Of a stretch of DNA of 64,000 bases, positions 51,813 to 59,814 are shown piece after piece. A program made the position numbers and the translations under genes. The stretch spans positions 62,001-126,000 of the forward strand of contig JAEZFK010000068.1 in NCBI GenBank assembly GCA_023437715.1, in the 5' to 3' direction. Source of the stretch: Bacillota bacterium (GTDB lineage Bacteria > Bacillota > Clostridia > Lachnospirales > Lachnospiraceae). The notes beneath the pieces are model-generated. The model was not told where the DNA came from and did no database searches. It saw only the letters and a program-made list of their open reading frames with translations. How positions within the stretch are numbered: the stretch's first letter is position 1; the number at the start of each line of letters is the position of its first letter.

Positions 51813-52634
51813 ATGAGCAAGATTATGACTCTTCAGGAGGCGGCAGCCTCGGTCCGTGACGGGGACATTCTGGCCCTTGGAGGCAATGTGCTCCACCGGG
51901 CTCCTATGGCTATGGTGCGGGAGCTGGTGCGCCAGAAAAGAAAGGATTTAAGGCTGGTAAAAACTGCGGGAGCAATGGATGTGGATATGCTTTGCTTCGG
52001 AGGCTGTGTATCCAGCGTGGATGCGGGCTTTATCAGCTATGAAAGCGAATACTCCCTTGCCCTTCATTACCGGAAAGGGGTAGAAAGCGGAGCTGTAAAA
52101 GGGAATGAGCACGCATGTTATACGGTGATTTCCGCCCTTCGGGCAGCCAGCTTCGGCGTAGGATTTCTGCCGGTAAAAGGCCTTGTCACCAGTGACTTAA
52201 TTGATGCCAATGAGTATTTCATGCGGGTGGAGGACCCCTTTACAAAGGAGCCGGTTACGGCAGTGAGGGCCATAAGGCCGGATGTGGCAGTGATTCACGT
52301 TCAGGAGGCCGACCAGGAGGGCAATGCCAGAATCGGGGGCCCCCAGTTTGAGGACGTGCTTTTATCCAGGGCAGCAGGACGGGTACTGATCACAACGGAA
52401 AACCTGGTGCATTCCTCTGCTTTTACAGGCAGCAAAAACAAGGCGGATATTCCCCATTTCCTGGTGGAAGGGGTGGTCCGGGTCCCAAAGGGTGCAGCGC
52501 CCTGTTCCTGTCCCGGCCTGTACGATATTGACAGAAAGGCTCTGGACGCATTTAAAGCCCTTAAGGATCAGGCCGGCCTTTTGGAATACTTAAAAGCCTA
52601 TGAAAGGGCGGATTACAGAGGAGGCGGGAAATGA
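51813..52634 (+). CDS. CoA-transferase family I, alpha subunit (GctA-like)
   Basis: A 273-residue alpha subunit with TLQEAAASVRDGDILALGGNVLHRAPMAMVREL near the N-terminus and the later RPDVAVIHVQEADQEGNARIGG motif typical of this family. ATG 51813 is preceded by GGAGG; the frame is open upstream within the flavoprotein gene. Overlaps the beta subunit by 4 nt. Likely moves CoA between the acyl product of the pathway and a carboxylate, but the substrate is not readable. Confidence 0.87.
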   Translation: MSKIMTLQEAAASVRDGDILALGGNVLHRAPMAMVRELVRQKRKDLRLVKTAGAMDVDMLCFGGCVSSVDAGFISYESEYSLALHYRKGVESGAVKGNEHACYTVISALRAASFGVGFLPVKGLVTSDLIDANEYFMRVEDPFTKEPVTAVRAIRPDVAVIHVQEADQEGNARIGGPQFEDVLLSRAAGRVLITTENLVHSSAFTGSKNKADIPHFLVEGVVRVPKGAAPCSCPGLYDIDRKALDAFKALKDQAGLLEYLKAYERADYRGGGK

Positions 52635-53356
52635 TGGAAGAGAAAAACAGGATCTGCGACATCATGGTCTGCGCCATGGCCCGCATGATTCCGGACGGCA
52701 GCAGGGTGTTTCACGGAGTATCCTCCCACATGCCCATGATTGCCCTTATGCTGGCAAAAGAGCTGTATGCTCCCAATGCCGTGCATTTAAATATTCCGGG
52801 CGGTGTGGACCCCTCTCCCTCAGGACTTCAGAAATACACCAGCGCAGGCGTAAAGCTTTTGGAACGGTCCTGTGCCTCTTTTCCTCTGGCGGAGGTCTTT
52901 GACTTATCCATGAGAGGCGGTCTGGATATAGCGTTTCTAAGCGGAATCCAGTTCGATCATTCCGGCAGCGTAAACGCTTCGGTCATCGGAGATTACCACA
53001 GGCCTAAGGTCAGGATGCCTGGGGGAGCAGGAAGCGCGGTTTTGATACCAACGGCAAAGAGGGCAATCATCTGGAGAACAAAGCATGATAAGCGGACTTT
53101 TGTGGACCATGTGGATTTTGTTACCGCAAGGGGGAATGTGGACCGGATCGTCACCCCCCTTTGCATCTTTAAGATGGAGGGGGGAGGGTTGGTTTTAGAT
53201 ACCGTACACCCTACCTCCAGCCTGGAAGAGGTGCAGGCCAATACAGGGTTCCCTGTGAAATATTCCCGCATGGAATATACGCCCCTGCCCACACGGGAGG
53301 AGCTGCATGCGCTCTCGCGGATCGATCCGGGAGATTTCAGAAATATAGAATTCTAA
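52631..53356 (+). CDS. CoA-transferase family I, beta subunit (GctB-like)
   Basis: A 241-residue beta subunit: DIMVCAMARMIPDGSRVFHGVSSHMPMIALMLAKEL, later FDHSGSVNASVIGDYHRPKVRMPGGAGSAVLIP. In family I CoA-transferases the beta subunit carries the catalytic Glu in an E-x-G type loop; the corresponding stretch here reads NIPGGVDPSPSG, without a Glu. If the alignment holds, the pair might be a hydrolase or lyase-like variant, as known for IpdAB. ATG 52634 is an alternative start. 12 nt before the alcohol dehydrogenase. Confidence 0.82.
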   Translation: MMEEKNRICDIMVCAMARMIPDGSRVFHGVSSHMPMIALMLAKELYAPNAVHLNIPGGVDPSPSGLQKYTSAGVKLLERSCASFPLAEVFDLSMRGGLDIAFLSGIQFDHSGSVNASVIGDYHRPKVRMPGGAGSAVLIPTAKRAIIWRTKHDKRTFVDHVDFVTARGNVDRIVTPLCIFKMEGGGLVLDTVHPTSSLEEVQANTGFPVKYSRMEYTPLPTREELHALSRIDPGDFRNIEF

Positions 53357-53368
53357 GGAGGTCTGAAT

Positions 53369-54538
53369 ATGGGACTTGAGAGGATCAGCTCTGTGGCTGT
53401 CAGCTTCTTTGGCCGGGGCTGCGTGAGCCTGCTGCCGGAGGAACTGAAAAAGAGAGGGCTGAAGCGGGGGCTCATTGTCACAGATAAGTTTTTATACGAA
53501 AACGGGGCAGGGGACCGGGTAGGGGCCTGTCTCTTAAAGGCCGGAATGGAATATGCCATTTATTATCTGGTGCAGCCCAATCCCACGGTTATAGTTGTCA
53601 ATGAATGCCTGGAGGCGGCAAGGGCCTTAAAAGTGGATGTGCTGGTGGCGGTAGGAGGAGGTTCTGCCATAGACACGGCAAAGGCGGCCGGCATTGTGCT
53701 GGCAAACGGAGGCAGGGTGGAGGATTACGAGGGAGTCAATAAGTCCTTAAGGCCCAGCGTTCCCATTGTTGCCGTGAACACCACCGCAGGAACCGGGTCA
53801 GAGGTCACGTCGTTTTATATTGTGACTGATCCGGATCGCCGTTTAAAAATGTGCATGGTGGATCCTAACTGCATGGTGTCCATTGCAGTCAATGACGTGG
53901 ATTTTATGATGACCATGCCAAAGACGCTTACGGCCTCCACAGGAATGGACGCCCTGACCCACGCAATTGAGGCGGCTGTGTCAATGCGGGCAACTCCCTT
54001 TACGGATAAGGATGCACTTTGGGCAATGGAAGTCATCAGGGACCAGCTTCCCAGGGCCGCGGCAGACGGAAATGATGAAAAAGCCAGAGAGATGATGGCC
54101 TATGCCCAGTACAGCGCCGGAATGGCATTTTCCAATGCAGGGCTGGGGATGGTCCATGCCATGGCCCATTCCCTGGGAGGCATGTTCAACCTGCCCCACG
54201 GAATCTGCAATTCAGTCCTGCTGCCCTTTGTCATGGAATTTAACGGAAGCCGGAGCGAGACGGCGAAGCGGTATAAAAAAGTGGCAAAGGGGCTGAAACT
54301 GCCGGGAGCGGAGGAAATGACAGGAGAAGAGGCTGTCCTTCAGTCGGCGGCTTATATCAGGCGTCTGTCAGAGGGAATGGGGCTGGCACAGAGCCTGGTG
54401 GAACTTTCGGTAGATCCCCGGGCCTTTGAGGTCCTGGCAGAAACAGCCATGAAAGATCCCTGTATGAAGGACAATCCCTTACAGCCTGCAAAGGAACAGG
54501 TAATTGAAGTATATAAAAAAGCTTATGCCGGAATTTAA
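53369..54538 (+). CDS. Iron-dependent alcohol dehydrogenase (FucO/lactaldehyde reductase-like)
   Basis: Reduces the short aldehyde to an alcohol and regenerates NAD for PduP. 389 aa group III ADH: GGGSAIDTAKAAGIV nucleotide site, NTTAGTGSEVTSFYIVTD, and metal ligands in ATGMDALTHAIEAAVS and GMVHAMAHSLGGMFNLPHGICNSVLLP (three His). Closest by eye to FucO. AAGGAGG precedes the ATG. No N-terminal tag is evident, so it may work at or outside the shell. Confidence 0.92.
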   Translation: MGLERISSVAVSFFGRGCVSLLPEELKKRGLKRGLIVTDKFLYENGAGDRVGACLLKAGMEYAIYYLVQPNPTVIVVNECLEAARALKVDVLVAVGGGSAIDTAKAAGIVLANGGRVEDYEGVNKSLRPSVPIVAVNTTAGTGSEVTSFYIVTDPDRRLKMCMVDPNCMVSIAVNDVDFMMTMPKTLTASTGMDALTHAIEAAVSMRATPFTDKDALWAMEVIRDQLPRAAADGNDEKAREMMAYAQYSAGMAFSNAGLGMVHAMAHSLGGMFNLPHGICNSVLLPFVMEFNGSRSETAKRYKKVAKGLKLPGAEEMTGEEAVLQSAAYIRRLSEGMGLAQSLVELSVDPRAFEVLAETAMKDPCMKDNPLQPAKEQVIEVYKKAYAGI

Positions 54539-54565
54539 ACAAGTGAGAAGGAAAGGGGCTATGAA

Positions 54566-55579
54566 ATGAAAAAGATCATTAACAAACCGGAAAACTATGT
54601 AAATGAAATGCTGGAGGGAATTTACCTCGCTCATCCGGACTATGTGACCTATGCGGAAGGCGACCTCCGCTGTCTGGTGACAGCCAATAAAACAGAGGGG
54701 AAAGTGGCGATTGCCACAGGCGGCGGCTCCGGCCATCTTCCCCTTTTTTTAGGCTATGTGGGGAAGGGCATGCTGGATGGCTGTTCTGTAGGAGATGTAT
54801 TCCAGTCTCCCAGCGCAGATCAGATGCTGGCAGTGACAAAGCATATTGATTCCGGGGCAGGGGTTCTCTATATTTACGGAAATTACAACGGGGATATCTT
54901 CAACTTTGACATGGCTGCGGAAATGGCGGACATGGAAGAGGGAATCCGGGTGGAAAGCGTGGTTGCAGGGGAGGATGTGGCCTCTCCTAAGGCAGGGCCC
55001 GGAGAGAGGAATACAAGAAGAGGAGTGGCAGGCATCTTTTTCGTCTACAAATGCGCAGGAGCTGCGGCTGCGGCCGGAAAGGATCTTGACGAGGTGAAGC
55101 GGATCGCAGAAAAAGCGGCGGGGAACGTGAGGACCATGGGCGTGGCCCTGACTCCCTGTACGGTGCCGAGAGTTGGTCATCCCGGCTTTGCACTGGGAGA
55201 GGATGAGATGGAAATCGGCATGGGCATCCATGGAGAACCGGGAATCCGCCGCGGAAAGCTGGAAACAGCGGATGAGATCACCATAGAAATGATGGAAAAG
55301 CTTCTGGAAGACTTTCCCTTTGGTTCAGGAGATGAGACGGCAGTCCTGGTCAACGGACTGGGGGCGACTCCCCTTGACGAGCAGTACATTGTGGCGAGAA
55401 AGGTCAATCAGATTTTAGAAGAGAAAGGGATTAAAGTATGCCGCTATTACGTTGGGGAATATGTGACCTCCATTGAGATGGCGGGCCTGTCCATTTCCCT
55501 TTTAAAGGTGGATGAGGAGCTGAAGGGTTACTTAAACGCCCCTGCTGACACACCTTTCTTTAAACAGGGAAAGGAGTAA
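54566..55579 (+). CDS. Dihydroxyacetone kinase-like subunit DhaK (divergent)
   Basis: A 337-residue DhaK homologue. His222 (GMGIHGEPG) is the residue that covalently binds the ketone substrate and His57 in GGGSGH is the acid/base, both conserved. The usual GGGSGHEPAHAGYVG reads GGGSGHLPLFLGYVG, so the substrate pocket differs from true DHA kinase; tetrulose kinases of this superfamily are alternatives. It acts with the DhaL subunit downstream. In an operon whose aldolase should release DHAP, the need for a ketone kinase is not obvious. Confidence 0.85.
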   Translation: MKKIINKPENYVNEMLEGIYLAHPDYVTYAEGDLRCLVTANKTEGKVAIATGGGSGHLPLFLGYVGKGMLDGCSVGDVFQSPSADQMLAVTKHIDSGAGVLYIYGNYNGDIFNFDMAAEMADMEEGIRVESVVAGEDVASPKAGPGERNTRRGVAGIFFVYKCAGAAAAAGKDLDEVKRIAEKAAGNVRTMGVALTPCTVPRVGHPGFALGEDEMEIGMGIHGEPGIRRGKLETADEITIEMMEKLLEDFPFGSGDETAVLVNGLGATPLDEQYIVARKVNQILEEKGIKVCRYYVGEYVTSIEMAGLSISLLKVDEELKGYLNAPADTPFFKQGKE

Positions 55580-55589
55580 GAGGGCTGAT

Positions 55590-56207
55590 ATGAACCAAAA
55601 GGAATTAATCGCCATGCTTGGCAGAATAAGTAAAATCATGGAGGAAAACCGCAGCTGGCTTATTGAGCTGGACAGCATCGTGGGAGACAGCGATTTAGGC
55701 CTTACCATGTCGGATGGATTCCGGGCGGCCTATGAAGCTGCAGCTGACGGCGGCGAGCCGGACCTGGGAAAGCTTTTGTATAAGGCAGGCAAGGCCATGG
55801 GCAGCAAGGTTCCCTCCACCATGGGAACCCTGATGGCTGCGGGACTCATGGGCGCAGGAAAGGCAATGAAGGGAAAGACGGAGCTGTCCCGGGAGGAGAC
55901 TGTGTGCCTGTTTGAAGCCTATGAAGCAGAGGTTGCAAAGCTGGGTAAGGCCAAGGTGGGAGAAAAGACCTTTTTGGATGCTTTCCATCCGGCGGTCCAG
56001 GCCTTAAAAGCAGCCTCAGAGGCGGGGGTATCATTAGAAGAGGCATCAAAAGAAGCGGCGGAAGCGGCCTGGAAGGGCTTTGAGCACACAGCCACCCTGG
56101 TTGCCGTCCATGGAAGAGCTGCGACCAGAGGGGAGGCCTCCCGCTCCTTAAGGGACCCGGGAGCCGCCGTAGGCGCTCTGATTATGAAAGCATTTGCGGA
56201 TATGTAA
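55590..56207 (+). CDS. Dihydroxyacetone kinase-like ADP-binding subunit DhaL (divergent)
   Basis: A 205-residue DhaL homologue. The three Mg-nucleotide-binding aspartates are present (Asp28, Asp33, Asp35 in LDSIVGDSDLGLTM), but the His after the last Asp in the GDxDHG motif of most DhaL proteins is Leu36. Later motifs GSKVPSTMGTLMAAGLMGAGKAM and GRAATRGEASRSLRDPGAAVGALIM are typical. No DhaM phosphoryl donor is in the window. Last gene of the BMC operon. Confidence 0.87.
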   Translation: MNQKELIAMLGRISKIMEENRSWLIELDSIVGDSDLGLTMSDGFRAAYEAAADGGEPDLGKLLYKAGKAMGSKVPSTMGTLMAAGLMGAGKAMKGKTELSREETVCLFEAYEAEVAKLGKAKVGEKTFLDAFHPAVQALKAASEAGVSLEEASKEAAEAAWKGFEHTATLVAVHGRAATRGEASRSLRDPGAAVGALIMKAFADM

Positions 56208-56233
56208 AGGCGGACGGTTCTGCCTGCTTCAAT

Positions 56234-56294
56234 AAAGATTCCGGCTGTCCATAAAGCGGGCTTTCAAGCCCTGGATGGACGGCCGGAGTCTTTA
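56234..56294 (+). terminator. Long hairpin after the BMC operon
   Basis: AAAGATTCCGGCTGTCCAT (from 56234) pairs with ATGGACGGCCGGAGTCTTT (to about 56293), around a loop that holds a second stem (GGGCTTTCAAGCCC). Only TTT-AAA follows, so termination may be partial. Confidence 0.65.
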
Positions 56295-56374
56295 AACCGG
56301 GAAAAGAGGTTTAGAAAAAGTGCATAACTTTTTTGCTGAAAATTTGGCATAAAAGCAGAAAAGATAAAAAGCAG

Positions 56375-56403
56375 TTACAATATAAGACAAAAAGTGCTAT
56401 ATT
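56375..56403 (+). promoter_or_regulatory. Promoter of the antitermination leader
   Basis: TTACAA (56375-56380), 17-bp spacer, TATATT (56398-56403), placing the start about 30 nt upstream of the RAT sequence. Confidence 0.6.
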
Positions 56404-56441
56404 GTGTCTAGTTGAAGACAACTAAATAAACAGTTAAGAAG

Positions 56442-56544
56442 ACGTGTTACTGTAATGCAGGCAAGATCGGATTAAACTATAGTTATAAGCTCATGATTTT
56501 TCATGGTTTTATGGTTCTCATAGTTCAGTCGGGTCTTTTTATTT
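56442..56544 (+). promoter_or_regulatory. RAT antiterminator sequence overlapping a terminator (BglG/LicT type)
   Basis: GTTACTGTAATGCAGGCAAG (from 56446) matches the ribonucleic antiterminator bound by LicT/BglG proteins (GTTACTG, 5 variable, GCAGGCAA). It runs into the 5' arm of a long imperfect stem (AAACTATAG near 56474; 3' arm CTCATAGTTCAGTCGGG near 56518-56532) followed by TCTTTTTATTTT (56533-56544). This is the mutually exclusive antiterminator/terminator arrangement of beta-glucoside PTS operons. Confidence 0.8.
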
Positions 56545-56596
56545 TGCCATTCAGGCCAAATGGTAAAGTAGAAAATACTTGAAAGGGGTCAAGGGA

Positions 56597-56978
56597 ATGA
56601 ATTATAATCAAATAGCTAAGGATATTATATCCAATGTGGGCGGCCTCAGGATGAGGCCGGAAATATCGCCTTTCATTTTATCAATGCCCAGTTTCCATCG
56701 TTTATGACGAGGAGGGCATCGGCTATACCCGTTTTGTCACCCATCTGCGGCTCTTTGCCCAAAGACTGGTAAACGGCAGCCAGGATATGTATGATTATGA
56801 GGATTCCTTTTACACCCATGTGCTTGAGAGCTGCCCCAGGGAATACGACTGTGTGAAAAAAATCGGAGTCTTTATCCAGGAAAAGTTTGATTCCAGGCTG
56901 TCAAAGCAGGAGGAGATGTATCTGGCTGTCCACATCCACAGAATTTTAGAAGAGTACGCGCAGAGGAAAGAAAAATGA
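56597..56978 (+). pseudogene. Chimeric remnant: PTS EIIB start joined to antiterminator PRD domains
   Basis: ATG 56597 opens a frame reading MNYNQIAKDIISNVGG, the typical N-terminus of a beta-glucoside PTS EIIBC, but after 16 residues it runs out of homology and stops at about 56707. In another frame, from about 56645, DEAGNIAFHFINAQ is the end of a PRD1 domain. After a further gap and shift, from about 56701, VYDEEGIGYTRFVTHLRLFAQRLV through LAVHIHRILEEY is PRD2 of a LicT/BglG antiterminator (both conserved His present). So a RAT-PTS-antiterminator locus has been collapsed by at least two deletions. A short PRD2-only peptide from ATG 56787 is possible but unlikely to function. Confidence 0.75.
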
Positions 56979-58159
56979 AAGAAGAAGCTATGAAGGAATT
57001 TGGATTTACACGGAGACAGGAAGCTTATTTTCTTGCCATGGTATCTTTGTTTTGGTTCGCACAATATGTATACGTTCCCTACCAGACCACCTATTTGAAT
57101 CTCATAGGGGTGGGCAGTACCTTCACCGGAATGGTGGTGGGAGCTTACGGAATGTCCCAGCTGCTGCTCCGGTTTCCTGTGGGGCTTTGCGCGGATTCCG
57201 CAGGCAGACATAAGGTTTTTCTAATGGCAGGGACCTTTGCCGCAGGGCTGGCCTCTGTTTTCCGCATATTCTGGGGCAACGGCTCCGGCTTTCTGGTAGC
57301 CAACCTTTTTTCCGGGCTGGCCTCCTCTGTCTGGATCTCTTTCATGGTCTTTTACACCAACCATTTTTCTGCCGGAGAGCAGCAGACGGCAACAAGCCGG
57401 ATTGTGCTGTTTAACAATTTCGGCATGCTCCTGGGTTTTCTCTGCAGCGCCCTCACTTATAAACGGGTGGGCATGACGGGAATCTGCTTTTTCAGCGCCT
57501 GCGCGGGTTTAATGGCCTTTCTCCTTTCGGCCAGGATAAAGGAACCGGCCCTCCCGCACGGAGCGCAGCCGGTCAGAGAACTGGTTTCTGTGTGCCAAAG
57601 CAGGCGCTTGTGGCTGTTTTCATTTCTGGCATTGATCCAGCAGGGAATCCAGCTGACAACTGCCATGTCCTTTACAAATCAGATATTAAAGGGCCTTGGC
57701 GCATCGGACGGCCTTATTGGAATATCCTCTGTAATCTACATGGTATCCGCAGTGGCCTTTGCCGCCTTTGCATCCTCCGCAGCCTGCAGCCGGAAAGGGC
57801 CCAGGTTCTGGATTCCGGCAGTATTTGCCGTTGTGGCCCTGTACTGTCTTCTGGTCCCTGCCTCAGAAAGCATTCCCGTGCTTCTGGCCCTGCAAATTCT
57901 GCCGGGAATGTCCACCGGCATCCTGTTTTCCTTTACGGCTTCCGAAGCGATGAAAGGAATCCCTGTCAGCAGGAAATCTACAGCCATGGGCTTATTTCAG
58001 GCAGTCTATGCCATTGGCATGACGGTATTTCCTGTTTTTACAGGGGCTTTGGCCTCCGGAGCCAGCATGAGGGCCGGTTATCTGCTGCTGGCAGGAACTG
58101 CCTGCTTTGGCGGTGTTGCTGCGGTGATCTATTATAGAGCCAGCTCCGATAACTGCTGA
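56975..58159 (+). CDS. MFS transporter
   Basis: Integral membrane protein of 394 aa with about 12 hydrophobic segments. The loop 2-3 signature is readable as GVGSTFTGMVVGAYGMSQLLLRFPVGLCADSAGRHKVFLMAG. The start overlaps the last codon of the PRD remnant (ATGA), so it was once the distal gene of the antitermination operon. Substrate unknown. Its 3' end overlaps the convergent subtilase gene by 28 bp. Confidence 0.88.
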   Translation: MKEEAMKEFGFTRRQEAYFLAMVSLFWFAQYVYVPYQTTYLNLIGVGSTFTGMVVGAYGMSQLLLRFPVGLCADSAGRHKVFLMAGTFAAGLASVFRIFWGNGSGFLVANLFSGLASSVWISFMVFYTNHFSAGEQQTATSRIVLFNNFGMLLGFLCSALTYKRVGMTGICFFSACAGLMAFLLSARIKEPALPHGAQPVRELVSVCQSRRLWLFSFLALIQQGIQLTTAMSFTNQILKGLGASDGLIGISSVIYMVSAVAFAAFASSAACSRKGPRFWIPAVFAVVALYCLLVPASESIPVLLALQILPGMSTGILFSFTASEAMKGIPVSRKSTAMGLFQAVYAIGMTVFPVFTGALASGASMRAGYLLLAGTACFGGVAAVIYYRASSDNC

Positions 58160-59814
58160 AGTATCTTATAGACATCCATCTGACCGTAGCCCCATATATT
58201 GTTGGGATACGCATCGGAAGGATTGCGCTGGGCTCTCCGTATGATCATGCGTTTGACCTGGTTGCCTGTGATTCCCGTATGATTTCCCCTGCAGTAGCCC
58301 CATTCCATGATTAAGGCTGCTGTTCCCGTGGCATAGGCTGCGGCCGCTCCGGTCCCTGTCAGGCTTCCGTACTGGCCGCAGGGAAGGGCGCAGGGAAGGT
58401 GATAGCCCGGCGCCGCTATGTCGGGAACGATCTGGCCGGACCTGGTATAACCCCTTCCGGATTCTTCCAGAATAGCGCCCGTAAGCTGGTTGAAAGTGGT
58501 GACCGTAAGGGGATTTCCGGCATTTCCCGGAGCAGTGACTGTGGTGTCAGGGGAGGAATGAAGAAAATAGGTTTCGTATGAAATCAGGGTTCCCGAAGGC
58601 AGCCAGGCATGGAAGGAAAGCGGTTGGTTTTCCATGCTCTTTATCCGGATGGTCCAGGTTCCCGGAATCGCTCCGTCAAAGCGGACCAATATGAACTGGT
58701 CCCCCGTATGTCCGTCGAGAATAATGTTATTGATCCAGACCGAGGTCTTACAGCAGTTAAAGCTGAATTTCTGGCAGTCGTGGCCATAGGGATAATAAAC
58801 GTTCCGGATTGCCTCCTGATCCGGCGATATCAATTCTATAGTTATTTTTCCAAAAGGGAAAGGCCATATTTCCATGGAAAACATGGTGTCATTTTCTCCT
58901 ACATTCAGATAAAATTCATCAGAGGAGGGATCTTCCCCAGAGCTGTGGACATAATGCCTGCCGTTATCCCCTTCGTTTCCCGCGGCTGTGGAAACGCTGG
59001 TAATGGGCAGGTATACAAGCTGGTCCAAATATTCGCTGAGAGCTCCCTGTCCGTCATGTCCTCCCTGGCTGCTTCCCAGCCCGATGCACAGGACCAGAGG
59101 GCTGTTTAATTTTTTGGAGAGGGAAAACAGATAACGGATTCCGAGGATGATGTCCGATTCCTGATAGCATAAAGCATCGTCAGGAACAAAAAAGATGTCT
59201 TTTAAATTCTGTTTTGCTTCTTTCAGCTTTACAACGGCAAGCTTTGCCTGGGGAACAATACCTGAAAATGACTGTTCCTGATCCGGGGAGCCGGAAATAA
59301 TGCTGGCAATGGCTGTTCCATGGCCGTTGGTATCGGTGGATGGAACCATGGAAATGGGGTCCGACGATTTTAAGGCGGTATTGATATGGTTTTTTCCGTA
59401 TTCGGAACCAAAGGAAAAGCCCTGGGGGGGCTTGCCGTCCTGAATGGTCTGATCCCATATGGTAATGATCCTGGTGGTCCCGTCCGGGTTTTTGAATGCC
59501 GGATGCCTGTAATCAATTCCCGTATCTATGATGCCTGTAATCACATCCATTCCATACAGATTTAAGCCTGAGTGCCGGGGAATGGAGATGCTTTTCGATT
59601 TTTCCGTACTGATCCGGGAAGCCAGTGTGAAAAGCGAGGGGAAGTCCTCATAGGGATGACGCCCCAAATCGCAAGGTTCCATATTATCTTTATGTACATG
59701 GATCAAAGAATACATGTCATTCAGCATCGTAATTCTGTCTCCTGTATCAAAAGATGAGACTCTGGGGGTGCTGATGATAAAGTCATAATATTCATTATCC
59801 AGTATTTTTTCCAT
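58132..59814 (-). CDS. S8 (subtilase) family protein, Csp-like, catalytic Ser replaced by Gly
   Basis: A 560-residue clostridial S8 protein without signal peptide, with the long domain insertions seen in Csp germination proteases. Asp97 (GIIDTGIDY), His165 (DTNGHGTAIASI) and the oxyanion Asn (AAGNEGD) are present. The nucleophile motif GTSxAxA reads GTGAAAA: Gly489 (codon at 58348-58350) stands where Ser should be, so the protein is predicted to be inactive as a protease. C. difficile CspC, a germinant-sensing pseudoprotease, also has Gly there. GGGAGG precedes the start. Function may be signalling in germination; other uncharacterised Lachnospiraceae S8 proteins are an alternative home. Confidence 0.85.
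   Translation of the reverse strand: MEKILDNEYYDFIISTPRVSSFDTGDRITMLNDMYSLIHVHKDNMEPCDLGRHPYEDFPSLFTLASRISTEKSKSISIPRHSGLNLYGMDVITGIIDTGIDYRHPAFKNPDGTTRIITIWDQTIQDGKPPQGFSFGSEYGKNHINTALKSSDPISMVPSTDTNGHGTAIASIISGSPDQEQSFSGIVPQAKLAVVKLKEAKQNLKDIFFVPDDALCYQESDIILGIRYLFSLSKKLNSPLVLCIGLGSSQGGHDGQGALSEYLDQLVYLPITSVSTAAGNEGDNGRHYVHSSGEDPSSDEFYLNVGENDTMFSMEIWPFPFGKITIELISPDQEAIRNVYYPYGHDCQKFSFNCCKTSVWINNIILDGHTGDQFILVRFDGAIPGTWTIRIKSMENQPLSFHAWLPSGTLISYETYFLHSSPDTTVTAPGNAGNPLTVTTFNQLTGAILEESGRGYTRSGQIVPDIAAPGYHLPCALPCGQYGSLTGTGAAAAYATGTAALIMEWGYCRGNHTGITGNQVKRMIIRRAQRNPSDAYPNNIWGYGQMDVYKILQQLSELAL

Noticed and set aside
44714..56207. Hidden glycyl-radical enzyme, B12-dependent diol dehydratase or ethanolamine lyase in the BMC operon
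   Set aside because: Every gene between the aldolase and DhaL was identified and none belongs to these families; the cobalamin operon 20 kb upstream is not needed for the predicted pathway.
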